Shown here piece by piece: positions 30,532 through 44,800 of a stretch of 64,000 nt of DNA (within the stretch, counting starts at the first letter, position 1; every line of letters begins with the position of its first letter). The stretch is from Dasyornis broadbenti (Eukaryota; Chordata; Aves; Passeriformes; Dasyornithidae). The translations under genes were made by a program, and so were the position numbers. Where the stretch lies: positions 395,904 to 459,903 of the forward strand of contig VZRN01004407.1 in NCBI GenBank assembly GCA_013397935.1, written 5' to 3'. Under the pieces are notes generated by a model that worked only from the letters and a program-made list of their open reading frames with translations, made no database searches and was not told the origin of the DNA.

Positions 30532-30633
30532 CAAGACAGTCACCACTTTGAGTGTCACTCCTTGTAAGTCATTGCCCAGACGTCGCTCTTGGAGGCTGCC
30601 ATTCAGTCCTTTCTCAGAGTCCCATGTTGCCAA
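30532..30633 (-). CDS. GRID1: GRID1 coding exon (probably exon 10): ATD-LBD linker and start of S1
   Basis: This 102-nt exon encodes 34 residues, beginning [17 protein letters not shown] and ending TLKVVTVL. It joins the amino-terminal domain, which binds cerebellin-neurexin at synapses, to the first strand of the ligand-binding domain. The wording matches GluD1 as I know it and differs from the GluD2 counterpart. The acceptor reads gttccag before TTG and the donor is TTG followed by gtatga. Both ends are phase 0, so it joins directly to the next exon, which starts EEPFVMV. The NGS triplet is an N-glycosylation sequon on the extracellular side. A longer open frame runs upstream of the acceptor but loses all family similarity there, so the boundary is set by homology plus the AG. 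The preceding exon was not found in the window, so the upstream intron exceeds 33 kb. Confidence 0.93.
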
Positions 30634-32470
30634 CTGGAACACAAAGTACAGAGAGTCTGAAGCACTGCCAGGCAGGAATCCTTCAGCTTTTACAAAATGT
30701 TTAAGAGCAGCTTGACCAAATCCAGAACTAACAGAGAGAGGTTGAGAGGTGTGTGGCTTTTTAAAATGTAGATCAGAATTAGTGAGATTCAGAGGACCAA
30801 CATAAACAAGTATCTTGCCCAAATGTATTTTCATTGATGTGTGCAATATAAATGCTCTGTTATCTGTAGTATTTCTCATATTATTTCACTTAGTTCACTC
30901 TGACATTACAACTCTTTTCAGTAAGCTTATACTGCCTGAGAGTCCTCATCATTACCTGTGGTTGCACTAGCCCAGATTTCCCTCTCTGCTCAGATCCCTG
31001 TCTATTTTCAAACAATTCCCTATGTTTACCAAAGACCAACCTTTCTTCCTGCCAAACAATGTTTTTGATCACCTACAGTCATAAATTCTTGACATAGGTT
31101 CTACTGTGTCAAACTGTCTCAACTCTCAATTTCTTCAGCTCCTATCTTAAGTCCTATTTTCTGTGTTCTTGCCCTACTTCTACCTCATCTCTAAGACAGT
31201 AACAGCCTCTTGAGCTCCCAGGCTCCTGATGAGCAAGTATCTCATATCTACCACTACTTCATGCATCTACCACATGTCCCCAGATGAATGTTTGCAGGAT
31301 ATCTCCCTGGAACATTGTATCTAAATATTTTATTTTTCAATTAAATGTATCATTTTAAAAATCAATTTTACTGCATTTTCTGAAGAGAAATACAGTCCAA
31401 TTCAATAGAACAGGTTCAATAGAAAAGTCAATCTTAAGTGACCTTTGGATTATTCAAATTAAATATGCTCCTGAGCAGCAGCAGTCAGACACTCTTTTTG
31501 CCTTCAAACAGAATCCACACTGTCATTTTGTTCAGAAGAGTCATAAATAGTATCGAGTAGAAACTGTTTTCTTCTTTTTTTTTCCAGCTCTACTCTTAAA
31601 CGCCAATACTATGTTTGCATATTTGGAAGCAGTGCTGTTAGCTGAAGGCATGCCCTGTAGAAATTAAACACAGTCCAAGATCTGTGAAATATGGATTCCT
31701 CCTGCCAGAAGCTAATTTTCATGTAACAAGTCAAAATCTTCTTGGAAAGAACTTATTTCACCGAAAATGCCTATGGCTAGATGTCTTACATGATTTATTT
31801 CTATGACTTCAGTTTTATCCTAAAGCCTCACAAATCAAATCAACAAATAAAATGTGATGGAAGCGATCTGTATAGTTTTATTTTTGTTTTGTTGCACTAA
31901 GCTGATAAACAGGGAACTAGAAAAGAACAAGACATTCAGTGAATGTTCAACAACTATCACAACCGATGAAAATTATTCCATAGTCACTAAATCTTGAAAG
32001 CTGAGATGCAGGAGAGAAAAGACTTAAGGTACCCCTCCTTTTATCCAGATGACCTGGAGGATGGAGGAGGAGAATGAGTGAATAATATTCAGCTTTCTAA
32101 TGACACTTCTGAAAGCTAAAATATCTCATGTTGAAAACTCTCCTCCTGTGATGTGAGTTTGGAGTGACAGATAAGCGTTTGCACATCAAGTGTCTGCAGC
32201 AACACAGGCAGATAAACACCTGTAGCCATGGTGTATTTTGAATTTGAATTTAGATGCTTGCTCTGATATATTTCAGATGTTCCTTAACCCTTCCTACTGC
32301 CAAACCAAATGGGTATCTTTCCTTTGACATAAATCAACATGGTTCAACACACTTCAGTGTGTTGTGTGATGACAACACAGATCAGTGTAGGTGTGTGTGT
32401 GTGGTATCTGTTGTGTCTCAAATCTGTAAAGAAAGCTTACTCTTTAAGCCGTATTCCCTTGCCCTAGGCA

Positions 32471-32581
32471 GTAAGCATATGATCAAGATTTTTGCTAAAA
32501 TGGCTTGCAAAATCTACAGGTGATGATTAATAGTCATTAAAAATTGGGGAATGCAACACATTCAAGTTATTACTTCAGCAC
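32471..32581 (+). repeat. 111-bp direct duplication, copy 1
   Basis: The first 64 bases, beginning GTAAGCATATGATCAAG, are identical to copy 2 at 34942. The remaining 47 bases differ at 8 positions without any indel. Same orientation, 2471 bp apart. I do not recognise the unit as CR1 or LTR sequence. Confidence 0.9.
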
Positions 32582-34941
32582 TGGTGGACTGACATATCAA
32601 TTCCTTGTCAGACACACGCGCCTTTCAACATCTGATTTCACATTAGGGTCTTAGACTTCTTGAATACCCTATGCTTCACCTTCTGCACTGCCTCGAAGGG
32701 TTCAAAAAAATACTGGCGACAAGACAGCGCAACCCCCTGAGTTTATTGTTGTTTTTCAAAAGGAGCAGACAAAGATTCTTCTTTCATGCAGTAAGGGTAA
32801 GTGCAAGGAGAAGGGGCATATTTTGCTTCAGAACAGTACTCCAGAGTGTTCTCTATGACGGCACAAACCTCTCAGTCTCTTAAAAGCAAACTATACAGAC
32901 AAAATTCATAAATGGAACATAAGGAAAACCGTTTCCGGAAGGGATTTTTCCTGTGCATCCTTGTGCTTTCAAACACATCATTTGTTTAGCACTGTGCCAA
33001 TTTTATCTTCCACTCCTCGCAGACAGAATTTTGTTTATAGCACTGATGTATTTACAGATATGTATATCCATTTGTGACAGCTGACCTGTCAAGATCAGTG
33101 CCTGAGAAACTAATTTCCAGCAGAGTTACACACCATGAGTACTGCTGTTAAGGACATTAGAGTTTCATTCTTTGTAGAAATATGTACAAGTTTCCTACCA
33201 GAAGTCTGGAGCCAAAGGTTATAGCACAGCCAACAGCTGATAGGTGATAAAGGGCTTTTAGATCCGATTATGAGAAACAACTGCTTGCAAAATCAGCACT
33301 TGCAGGATGTGTTTAAAAAAAAATTTAAAAATCAATGGTCTCTGGAACATGTATTTAATGGCAGTCTGGGTGTGATTTTTTTGATTCTCAAGTTACCTGG
33401 TTTTGTGAGTTCAAGTTTTGAAATCAGCTCCTTTATGAAAGATTTTCAACTTAAAGCTTCCTAGCTTCTCTTTCTGAAACTGCCCTGTTGCTGGGAATCC
33501 TCTAGTTCTAGCCATACAGTAGAAGCTAAATCATCCAGTAAAGATTAAGCAGAGGAAACAAATGTGGAATTCAGACAAAAAGGCAATTTGTTGGAAAATT
33601 CTGACTCAAAACATGCTTCCAATTTTTATCAATATTGACTGCATTTTTAACCAGAACTGCAAGGAAAGGCTTGGAGAAACTCACAATTTTAACATTGTTT
33701 TCACCCTCCACAAGCAATGCAGGATGAAACAAAGACACTTACTCAACACACAAGCAAAACAAACGTCTGTCACAGGCTCAAACAAATGGAGATGCAAATT
33801 TTCCCAAACTACTAAAAACAAAGTAAATTCAGTTGAAAAAAGACATTAGCAAATAAAATGTTTAATGTTTCTATCACAGTATTGAATGTGATTATTATGT
33901 ACATTATTTTAGTTTATGAGGCAGTAGTTACTGTCCTACATAATTATTAGGAATATTCTAACATTCCTACTCTAAAACAGAAGCTTATAGTCAATATAGG
34001 AATAAGATACTGGGTAAGATCACCAGATGAACTGATTTAAGATTTATTCTGTGCTCCAGCATAACTCAACCCTGTTTGCAGTGAAATACCAGCAAGTCAT
34101 CTACACCCAGGTATACTATGCTTATATTTTGCATTTGTTTGTATTAAAGTCATATCTTGCTTCCAGACATTTGCAGCGTGACTGGAATACCCATGCACCC
34201 ATAGCCACAGGGCCACTGGGAACTCCAAAACACATTAAAACTGAAGCAGAGGATTGTGAACCAAGGCTCAAATGGTACACAAACTCCAAGTCTTTTGGGT
34301 GAAAATTTTATTTCATCCTGTTCAATGCTCAAAATGCTCAGTTTGCCATTAAGGGGCCACATAAGGATTGCAGCTACATGATAAAAGGTCAGAGAAAGGC
34401 AGGGAGATGATGGACAGCTGCATAAAGTTACAAAAATGGAGGAGAGGGAAGGACTGCCACATCACTGCCCCTTCTGCAAGAGGACCCTGGCTTTATGTGC
34501 AGAACAGTGAAGGCCACATATGTGGCTGTTGATGCTATAATGGGCCTTTAAGAATAAAAGATCTTCAAGGAGAAGAAAGGAATTTTTTCCAATTTTAGTG
34601 CAAATTTAATTCTTTTGCAAATTTATGGTGCTATATCAATGATAATAAAATTTCTCCAGAAAATCACAGGAAGATGAGTATGAGGCAATAAGACCTAAAA
34701 ATTAACAAGTCATTCCAGAAAACCTTGACTGCTTTTTCAATAGTACTGCAGAATTAATAGGTAGCTGAAATAAAGAGGACAATATGATTGTATCTGAATT
34801 TTAGTGTTATTTCATACAAGGTGTTATGAACCCTCACTTGGGGCAATTTGATTTTGTTTCCTGAATAAGGACAGTATCACATGATTTACAGATTAGCTTC
34901 TATGGAACAAGGAAGAATGATGTATCAAAATGAGGAGAAAA

Positions 34942-35052
34942 GTAAGCATATGATCAAGATTTTTGCTAAAATGGCTTGCAAAATCTACAGGTGATGATTA
35001 ATAGTAATTTAAAAACGGGAAATGCAACATATGCAAGTCATTACTTCAGCAC
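34942..35052 (+). repeat. 111-bp direct duplication, copy 2
   Basis: Partner of the copy at 32471, of equal length. Overall identity by eye is 103 of 111. The flanks are unrelated to those of copy 1. Confidence 0.9.
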
Positions 35053-38000
35053 ATCAAGGGAGAACAGGACAAGTGCTACTGTGATGGAGGATTCAGTTCA
35101 TACAAAAAGAATGGAAGATGCAACTGTGAATATTTAAGATAATGATAACTGAGAAATGGGTAAATTAGAAACAAAACTAGATATAAGGCAACAGAACTAC
35201 TGCTGTGAACTTCTGATATTCTACAGAGACCCTTTCACATGAAATACAAATAGTTTCCTAGAAACATTTATTCATTCTCAAATCAGACTTTTAAATGAGA
35301 AATAGATAAAAGGGCAGGGATTTTTTCAGTATTTCTAAGCAAAACAGTTTTTCAAGGGAAAGGCTTAGCACATCCAGGATATGAGGAAGTACATATATAA
35401 AGGAAAGCAAAGAACACTCGTGGTTCTTGAATTCACCAGAGATATCAGATCCAAACAATTGTTTCACATAATGCTGGATCCCAGCCAAAGGTGATTAGGA
35501 TGCTTTTGTCCTATATGGAACAACTTCCTTCAGGTCCCAGAGTGCAAGGTTCAACCTGTGATCTCCCCAGTTTGCCGTTTCTCAGGTGAGTGGATTGATT
35601 GCCATCATTACAGCTGGTATAGGGGCATATTATCCACAAAGTTAAAAGGTATTGACATAGTCCTTTCGAAGAATGTCGTAACTCCTGAATACTTGGAAAC
35701 CTCAGCGCTTTTCATCTCCAACAGAAAACTCCATTCTCCATTGCTGAAACAAAGCCATTCCTAGAGCTCTGCCAGGAAGAAATTCCATCAAAAATGCACG
35801 GGAGCAATTTGAGGTTCCAGCCCACAACCGTTAACTTCGCAAGCCTACGTAACACCACTGAGTCCCAAGAGCTACACTTCTATAAAGTTAATTGAGCATA
35901 GACCTAGAATAGAAAATAGAGAAAGTTCAAGAACGCTGAAGGAGGCATTTGAGTAGGAAAGAGCAATTGACCTGAACTGACATATCTAAGGAAGCAGATA
36001 TACACCAGTGCTCGTCTGAGCAGCCAGCGAGACAAATGGCAAATGTTGAGGACTCAGATGCCACAAGAAATCTGCCCTTGAAGCAGCACAATGCCCTTCA
36101 ACCCATGTGAGGGCTCACAAATTAACAGAGAAAAGCAACACAAAGTCACTACCATGTAGATAGTCCCATGAAACTCTGATTTAAAATTTAAGAAAACATA
36201 TCTCCAATTATGCCAACAAAATGTACTTTGGCAAGAAGCTGCATAGTAACAAGCAGAAAGCTTGCACAAATTGGAAAAAAAAAAAAGAAATTAATTCAAA
36301 CAGCTCAAAACCAATGAAAAATGCTAAAAATTATATTACATTGAAACAAAGTACAAATTAGTACCAGAAGCATATTTTTGCCGTGTAAGATCAATTACAG
36401 TATTTAACTGCTATTATCTAGAAAGTAACTAGAGTCTAGGATATAGAGGCTCTCTCTCCATGTCATTTACAATAATTCCTACATAATAGATAGGGAAAAA
36501 CCTAGAGGGAAAAAACTACATTAGCTAAGCCAAAACTGTGGGGATAGTTTAGGAGGACAGAGGACTACCAGCAGAGGCTTTGGTAGAGGTATTTCAACAT
36601 TAATGTTCTTATTCTCTAGAAGCTTGTGTATTTATTCAGTTCTTGCTCTACAAATTCTGTCATTCACTGCAGTTAACAGTTTTGACCCTACCTATCATAA
36701 CTCAGCAGTGTCTTGCTCCACTATTTTTATGGTCCTTCTTTGCAGAGAATATCAAATATTTTGATGTGAGAGGAAAAGTTTTCCCTTATGTTTTTCATTA
36801 GCCAAAGACCAATTCAATTAAATGTAATGACCATACTATTAAAAGCCAACTATTTTACATATAATAGAGCTCTAAAATGTAAATGAAGATCAGAAGCATT
36901 ATGCCTTATACTACAAATATTAAGGAAGTCAAGGTATTCTCATGTACTGCTTTCAGCAGACTCGTGACTGAGGAGTTTCATGCAGAATTGAAGCAATAGT
37001 TTCCTGTAACCTTATTGATTTTATTAACACAATGCAAGACTTCTTACACCCCTTGGGAATGGATCAGCACCATATACTTTATATTGCATATACATCATAT
37101 TTAATATTATGTTGAAGGACATAAATTATGAACACTGCATTTCTTGCTGAAATAAGATACTGCTCCATTATGTGACAGAATGAGACATTATTTTACTAGC
37201 AAGTAATGAAGCAGCATTGATAGCAATTCAGGGTTGCTCCTCTTTCCATATTGTGATAGCTGGTGAACATCTCTGACTCCTTATGCAACACAGAAAAACA
37301 CCGGTGTTCTACTGTGCTGAGCCTGGGCAATGCATGGCCAGGGCAGCAAATCCACACTTGGCAGAAATAGGAGCTGAAAGGACATGGCAAGATAAATGTA
37401 TTCAGTAATTCATTATATAAAAGTATAAATAGGCCATCTTCACTCTGCTAGAATAAATTGCTTCAATTAATACTAGTCTTTGAAGGAGCAGTGACTGCAA
37501 CATGCTGATGTTATTAGTGCAGCAACACAGGCAGTAAGAAAGATGTAGTACTAAATGAAGCAATCATGAGAGTGATGAAAACAATATGAACAAGAATCTT
37601 ATCCTCTGATGGCTTCTTTATGAAGTGCAGGGAAGTATTACTCAGTCCCCAAATTTTTGTATTTCATTTCCCTGACATAATATCAAAATGTGGTGAAGAA
37701 GGTGTTGAAAATAAATTGGAGGTATTTTCTACTAGACTCTCACAGGCTTCTCTCTTGAAAAGCAGGCAGGAAACTTGCATCCCTGTCCATCTTCAGTTGT
37801 TCCACTTTTCAAGGCTTTAAGATACAAACTATGTGCTACAGTGTAGAAATGCTGCTGTTGAATCAGATAGCAGCATTGCTATAGCAAAAGATGTGTGTGC
37901 AGCACCACAATTCTTTTAAGGGTCAAATAAATTAGCTGTGAGTACCCAAGATATTGCTGAAACAGGCACTTCCCAGGGGCATTGTAAATTACCCTTTGAT

Positions 38001-39696
38001 ATGAACAACCAGGTCTCTAAGCATAAAATTAAAACTGATCAGTAACCACAAAAGTTAGACCAATCCAGGTATAAAGTCCTCAACAGATGTCACAAGTTAC
38101 TGGCTAAGAAAACATTGCATTACCAGTGCATTACCTATTTGAAAGACAAACAAGACCCTCTTCTTTTTTCTGCACTTTAAAAGACAAAGTCATTGCCCAG
38201 TGAGATCCAACATGTCTTGGCCTCCAAGGATACTCTGAATGCTATGGCCAATGACTAAAAAATCAGGTAGCTCAGAGTAGCTGCTTGTAGAGAACCAATT
38301 CCCTTTACCACTACTCATGATGTGTAGGTAAAATAGAAACAAACCCATTTCACACAGAGAACAGATTGTTTTCAAAGCTTCCAAATGCTTTTTGGTGGCC
38401 AATTACTAGCTTTTGAGAGCAGAACTGTCCTTGCTATTTATGCAATAGTGAACTCAGCAGACTGTTTGTAAACAAAAAATAGTCATCATCGAAAAGCTGG
38501 ATCTAACAACAAATACAAATTCATGTTGATTTCCTATAGGTTCTTGTCCTGCTCTATGGTTTGTAGTAACCAAATAACTCCCTGTTGTGCTCTTCTAAGA
38601 ATTTTACTGGACGGCGGGGGGCGGAGAGCAAGAGAGGCTTGTGCAGCTGGACAGCTGTCAGGACCTATTTTTTCCAGTCCTTCTGTGTGAGAGCTCTGCA
38701 CTTACGAATTAACTGGCATGCTACAACGGGCTAGGTCAAAATTGCTCTTTGTTTTGCAATTCCTTACTGCACTTCTTGGATATTATCTGAGCTGAATGCT
38801 TTTGATGTCTCACATTCAAGAAACCCATCCATATTTCTGCAGTTCTAACAACAGAACTTTCCCTAGCCTGGCCCCTGAGGCACAAACCACAATGTGATTT
38901 CACCAGCTGTGATTTTCACCATCTGAAGCTTGGCCAGCATGAATTCACCTTCTGATTCTGATTAAAGGCACTGAGTCATCTCAAAATGAAAGCAAATTTT
39001 AGCCCTTCATTGGTCCTTCTCCTCCTCTCCTTCCTGACTCTCTAGTGTCACCTACCAAGCCAGATCTCAATCCTGTATTGAAAACTGCTCTTGTCTCAAA
39101 CTCCAGACACTTTTGAAAAGCTCCACAACATCAAGAGTAACTTTTTGTAGAAACTTATTTAAAAAGTAAGTATTGGTATTGTCTAATTACCTCATGATAC
39201 TTTGGTGGCCTTGATATAACAAGGACAACGTTATAGAGAAATTTACATTTTAGTTCAAAAGGTATGGATTCATAAATGTAACTTATAAACCAAATTCAAA
39301 ACTTTAACACAAAGAGCTCAAAGTCTTAGACGAAATGTTGATACTTAAAAGTGACAATTAAAAAACCCCAATAATATTTTCTCAGAATTGCTATTAAGAC
39401 AATTTAATACTCTCTCTTGACATCAGTAACAACTCTAAGTGCCAAAGCTTCCCTGCTAAAGATTTTAAGTGAATTTTGACCAGCTCTGTTTATCAGAACT
39501 GGAATCTACATCCACATCTATGCAACACTGAAAATTCTTGTAATAAATTTAAAAGTCCCATTTTTACTGAACTTTCCCTTATTTTGATCTTTATAATATG
39601 ACTTAATCATTATCCTTGTTTCTTACAGAAAGTGACACAAAATGGCTTCAACAATTTGCAGATATTGTTTTCCTCTAGTACAAAAGCCACTGAGTT

Positions 39697-39711
39697 AAAA
39701 AAAAAAAAAAA
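39697..39711. repeat. A15 tract
   Basis: Uninterrupted A homopolymer in the upstream intron. Confidence 0.9.
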
Positions 39712-42299
39712 CATAACTTGCTGTTTGGTAATGGATAATTGCCTCTCTGAGAAACAGAAGAACTGTATATAGTATTAAGGAAAACATGAATTTTCTTCTC
39801 TGTAATGATAGGCATTTAATGGTTTTAATTAACAACAAGCTATATTGAGGCAGCTTTCAAAAATATATTTATCCCTTGGGCTTTGTTACATACATAGAAC
39901 AGGTTTTGTAAGGCAAATACAATCAGCTTGCTCACAAAGCCAATTAGGAGAGAATATACAAACACCAGATCCATAGATATTATAGTTTACATAAACTATG
40001 TACCAGTTGCTAAGTATTCACAAGTAATATAACAATACACTTAGCTAATCTTTGCACAGTCTTCATACAGAAACTGTGGTAAGCATGAAAACTATTTTTC
40101 CATGTTACTGCTTACAATCCTTTTGCTTACAACCTATTGCCCTGCTTCAAATCAACATTCAGGAGAATCTTTAGCTTTAAAAAAAATACTGGACAAACAG
40201 AACTTCTGAGCAATTTTGCACAGTGACAGACAGTGTGCATAGGGTATATAAAGAAAGATTACAGTAATAAATACTTTTCCTCAGCTCCACAAACTGTCAC
40301 GTACCAGCAAAACTCCATCACTAGAAAGGATGTGGTAATTTCTGAAAAGTAGTCAAAGGCAAGAAATAGACGCAGGTGAGAAATACAGCTTGTACTATAT
40401 GTAATGCTTTAAGGCTTTCCTTTCAGATTCCTTATTGCAGCTTTAAAAATAAACACCGATCTCCAGGAAGCTTTATTAGAGTGCCCTACATCATTTGTTT
40501 AGGAGGATTCAATAATTTAGTAGTTTTATGTAATTACTACAGAGCTAATTTAATATTGCACCTGATGCGTTGCTGTTTTCCAAGTCTTGAGAAAAGCTTC
40601 TAGAAAGGTCAAAGCTGATCAAATTAGAAAACAAGATATGATTTATGCATGGTCCAAACGTCTCAGTGGAGGGAGAGAAACACTTTGGACCCATGGAGAG
40701 CCACAGATAAGCAGCAGAACCTCTGCTGAGGGAAAGGCAGCTGCTCTCTTGCAATGACCCAGCGGTCAGACCTCATTTGAAGATCACCCTAGCTTAAAAC
40801 ATTACAAGATTTATTTCGACACTCTAAATGGCTCCTGGTCACTGCAGGGCAGGTGGTTTTTCAACAATGAACAGCAGAGCATTTGTAGGCAGAAATACAG
40901 GTAAAATGGGCAATGCCCTCAGAGAAATATGGATGCAGAAATATGGCAAAGAATTACCACAAACATATCTGAGGAGGAAAAAAACCACACACGTTACAGT
41001 CATTAAATCCCTTTCTTACTGCCTTAACCTGATATTCTTTCTGTTGCTATGGTGATTGTTATCCAGCCATTTATACATTTAAAGAAAAAATCAGTATTCC
41101 CTCTCATGAAATTCAAAGTGTGAGAAATATCTCCTTAACGCAATATAAAGACTATTTCCTCAGTGGACCCATCAGGCATTCATTTTCCTAAGGTCTTCTG
41201 AGTCCATTTAAACTTCTCTCCTCCACACATTGTGTGGCAATGAATTTCAAAATATAAGCAGGCAGTCTCTGAAAAAGTACTTCCTCTTATAGGTTGTAAG
41301 CTGCCTACCAGCTCATTTTATTAAGTACCATCTAGGTTTCCATTATGAGAAAAAAATGAATAATTGTTCCCATTTCATCTTTTAATCTCTTTATTTCCTA
41401 ACCATCTAGACACACTCCCTCCTTTTGTCTGCTTACTGAGCCGAAAAATTGTGGCCTGTATGTCTGTTCATATAGAAGCAATCTGATATCTCTAGTCACC
41501 CTTTTTACTCTAGTTCTTCCATGTATTTTTTGAAGGGGGAAAAGAAATAAAAAATCACAAAAAACCCCAACCCAATCCAAATCATAGAGACTAGCCAAGA
41601 ATCAGCCCATAGAAAATTGGAAAATTGACTTAGGAAAGCCAACTTTTGGGTGCATTATTAAGACTTTATTTTAAAATTATCTTGGAAGAGTTGCCTTAAA
41701 AATTTTCAACACTGCATTTCAGCATTAAAATGCAGAAACAGCTGAACAAGGAAAGTAGAAAACAAATGTCACCAATAGAAATTGAATATATTTAGATAAT
41801 GTATACTTAGAAAATGGAAAATAAATTCTTACCTACTATACACACAGTAAGATGTAGAATTATTTAATGGTTCTTGGGACAAAAACACAGTTTCATTTAT
41901 TAGAAATAAATGGTAACACCCTCCATTGTACTTGTTAGGAACTCTTCCTAAATCCCTTCTCTTGCCTAAGCAGAAGATGGCATATACAAAGTAGAAAGCT
42001 ACAAGCCTGCAATAATCTCCCTCCTCTCACTAGGTCTACAGTAAAATAATTTGTTGGTAATAACTGCCTGCAACTTTTCATAAAGTTAAGGGGAATTTGT
42101 ACCAATTGCGGAGCGTCCAGTATTTCTGTTTCCATAAAGTAAATCAGGCCTCTACAAGTGGTCCAGCCGATGTGGATTTTTTTGGAACTCACAGAATTGC
42201 CTTATAGATCCCAATATGTCTGAAGGCTACAGACTTTGCTCAGAAATCAAATTAATTAAAGGAAACAAAATTAACAGTGTGTTAATAATTGTGTGTTTG

Positions 42300-43080
42300 T
42301 CCACATCTCCACGGCAATATATTCCCAGCTGATTCGGAGCAGGCTTGGGACAAGCACTGATGGCTGAAAGGCCCTGCGATCTGCAGGCTGTCCATCAACT
42401 TAGTAGCTCGTGATACTTGAGTGAAAACTTGCCCATTACTGAACTCCCAGGGCCTGCATTAGAGACTGACAACGAGCTTCACTGCAGGCTTCAAACTGCA
42501 GCAGCTACAGGGAGGGATGAATGAACAGGCGACAAGTGCAATCATCACATCAGCCCAGGAGATGCTACTAAAATGCTGCTAATTAGCACCGCCAGGGTGA
42601 CAGCTGAGAAACTGTGCACTGATGGACCTACAAAACTGACACAGTCAAGGATTGGGAAGAAACTCCAGTAGCTGAGGTCCTTCCAGAACTGGCAGCTCAG
42701 ACCATAAAAACTACATCCGTTCATTGCCCAGAAGCAGAAGAAGGCCTCCTACACTGAGGGCTGTCAGTCTGGTACCAGCACAAGTACACACTCACTTTTA
42801 GAATTCCAGGAAGGGAAAAAGATTTGACTGTTTCTCATCCGAAACACACTGAAAAGCCCGGCTAGAAAGATGGTTTGGGTACCCAGGTCACAGACCCTGT
42901 ATCCCAAGAGTGACAAGATGCAACTCTTCAAGAGGTCCTTCAAAAGGTAGATTAGAGACAGCTCCCCCAGCGGGTGACTTTTCTTTCACCCTGCGGAACT
43001 ACACGGGCTAAATGTAAGATTGTAACTGAATTAGCTGAAATGTACTCCTGTAAAAATAAACCCCTTCCCACATTCCCCTA
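42300..43080. other. Unexplained GC-richer segment
   Basis: About 780 bp that is visibly richer in G, C and CpG than its flanks, with no long open frame. Its plus-strand right end has AATAAA at 43055-43060. It could be an old LTR or a non-coding transcript end. I looked for TG...CA ends with matching flanks and found none. Confidence 0.3.
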
Positions 43081-43140
43081 GGGCTGTCATAAAAATGGCA
43101 TCTCTTCATCTCTCCTTTAGGAAACACACAGCTGTCATTA

Positions 43141-43200
43141 AATATATATATATGATACACATGATACATGTAGACAGATATATATGTGTATATGTATGCA
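43141..43200. repeat. AT-rich simple repeat
   Basis: An impure TA/CATGATACA-type low-complexity stretch. Confidence 0.7.
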
Positions 43201-44751
43201 TAAAGAAGCTTGTGCAGTTATCCCTAGTAAGAATCTGGCTGAGTTCAAATTGCCTTTCAGTACGGAATGTCACAGTCACTATAGAGAGCTACAATTTAAA
43301 AAAAGCTTATAGAACCAAAAATATTTTTCTCAATACTCCCAACAGGTTTTCATAGTTTTTTAACCTAGTTACTTGTTCTTTTGGGATGCTTCTGTCTCCT
43401 TATGCCAAATCTCCTGGTCTTGAATTGGTACTGCATCAGTTAGGAGAAAGAATATCAGATCTCAAAAGCAGGAGCTGGCTGTTAATGTGAATAAATCTGA
43501 TGTTAATGACTTTCATCAGGACTTTGGCCTGTGTTGGCCTGGCAACATTACAGAGGCTGATTGTGCACGTAGAAAATCAAAGATAACCAAGGCTTATTTG
43601 TATAATGGGCTGCATACCAATACGTCAGAAACTTTTGGTTACGGATTCTGACAAGACTAAGGGACCAGCAATCACATAAACAATGACAGCCACCAGCACA
43701 TCACCCCCATCCTCCTAACAGCCCACCATATCAACACAGATGTCTTCACAGGCACGTTAAAGGTCACTTAGGGGAGGCTGGACAAAGTGCTGACACCACA
43801 GCTCACGCAAGGTTTCACGTTCAATATTCTTCAATAAAATAAACTGACACTCTTCCCATCTCTGGCAGATATAGCTTAGGATCTGATAATCATTTCAATG
43901 ATGGTGTAAATTACTACAGCGGGCTTGCTATTAATGTGTTGCAGGCTGTCACGTTGTTAAACCAAATAAATGTAAGAAGACTAACACCAGACTCATATTT
44001 TGACCAGACTTCCTATGTAACAAAGCAGTTGCATATGAAAGAAATAAGGTGAAAAGGAAGACAGATTACACTGGCTTTCTTGCTCTTCACAGATTTTTCT
44101 ATTTTTAACTTTTTCCATTGAAATGCAAAACTAAATTGAAGCCTGCTGTGAATACATGCAGGAACTTCAAGAGATCTGCACTCATTCTGTTTGTGCTGAC
44201 CTGCGGTCCTAACCCTTTTTGTGGCTTTGTAATTAACACCTTGTGTTGCAACACAAACCAAAGGCATCTACCACTCACTGCCACCGTTTCTGCTTCATAA
44301 TTCCTGACATCTATGCTCTAGATCTTGTTAGCTTTCTCCCAAGATACTTGCCCTAACATAACATGAGCATGAAACTTCTTCTCAGGCTTACTGCACACCG
44401 TGCCATTCCAGCTGTGGAACTGCTTCCCAAGCATTGGCACACATTTCATTTGTTTATCAATGACTTACACAACTTTTGTCATTCCCAAGAAAAGATACTG
44501 GCTAAGCATCTTAACACCACTCTAAATTTGGATGGTTCTGTTAAGGCTGTGATCCAGGTGACTCCCTAAGTTTAGGGAGTGCCTTAGGCTCCAGCCCGCC
44601 ACCAGGGTGGAATTGGAAAACAGGAGCAGTGCTTAATTTTATAGATCAAGTGGCAATGATATTTCCATGACTAGTCCAAATCCAACATGAAGATGGATGG
44701 AAAAGAGAGGAGAGGAGACTGAAATGATGAAATAGGATTTCATGAGAGGAT

Positions 44752-44800
44752 TATTATGATCATATGATCATCAGCATATGATATAATGATATGATATGTG
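44752..44800. repeat. Imperfect ATATGAT-type simple repeat
   Basis: Repeated GATCATATGATC and ATGATATGATATG elements within about 50 bp. Confidence 0.65.

Noticed and set aside
30634..30879. Open frame extending upstream of exon 10
   Set aside because: Similarity to GluD1 stops exactly at the AG acceptor at 30634; the rest is intron read-through.
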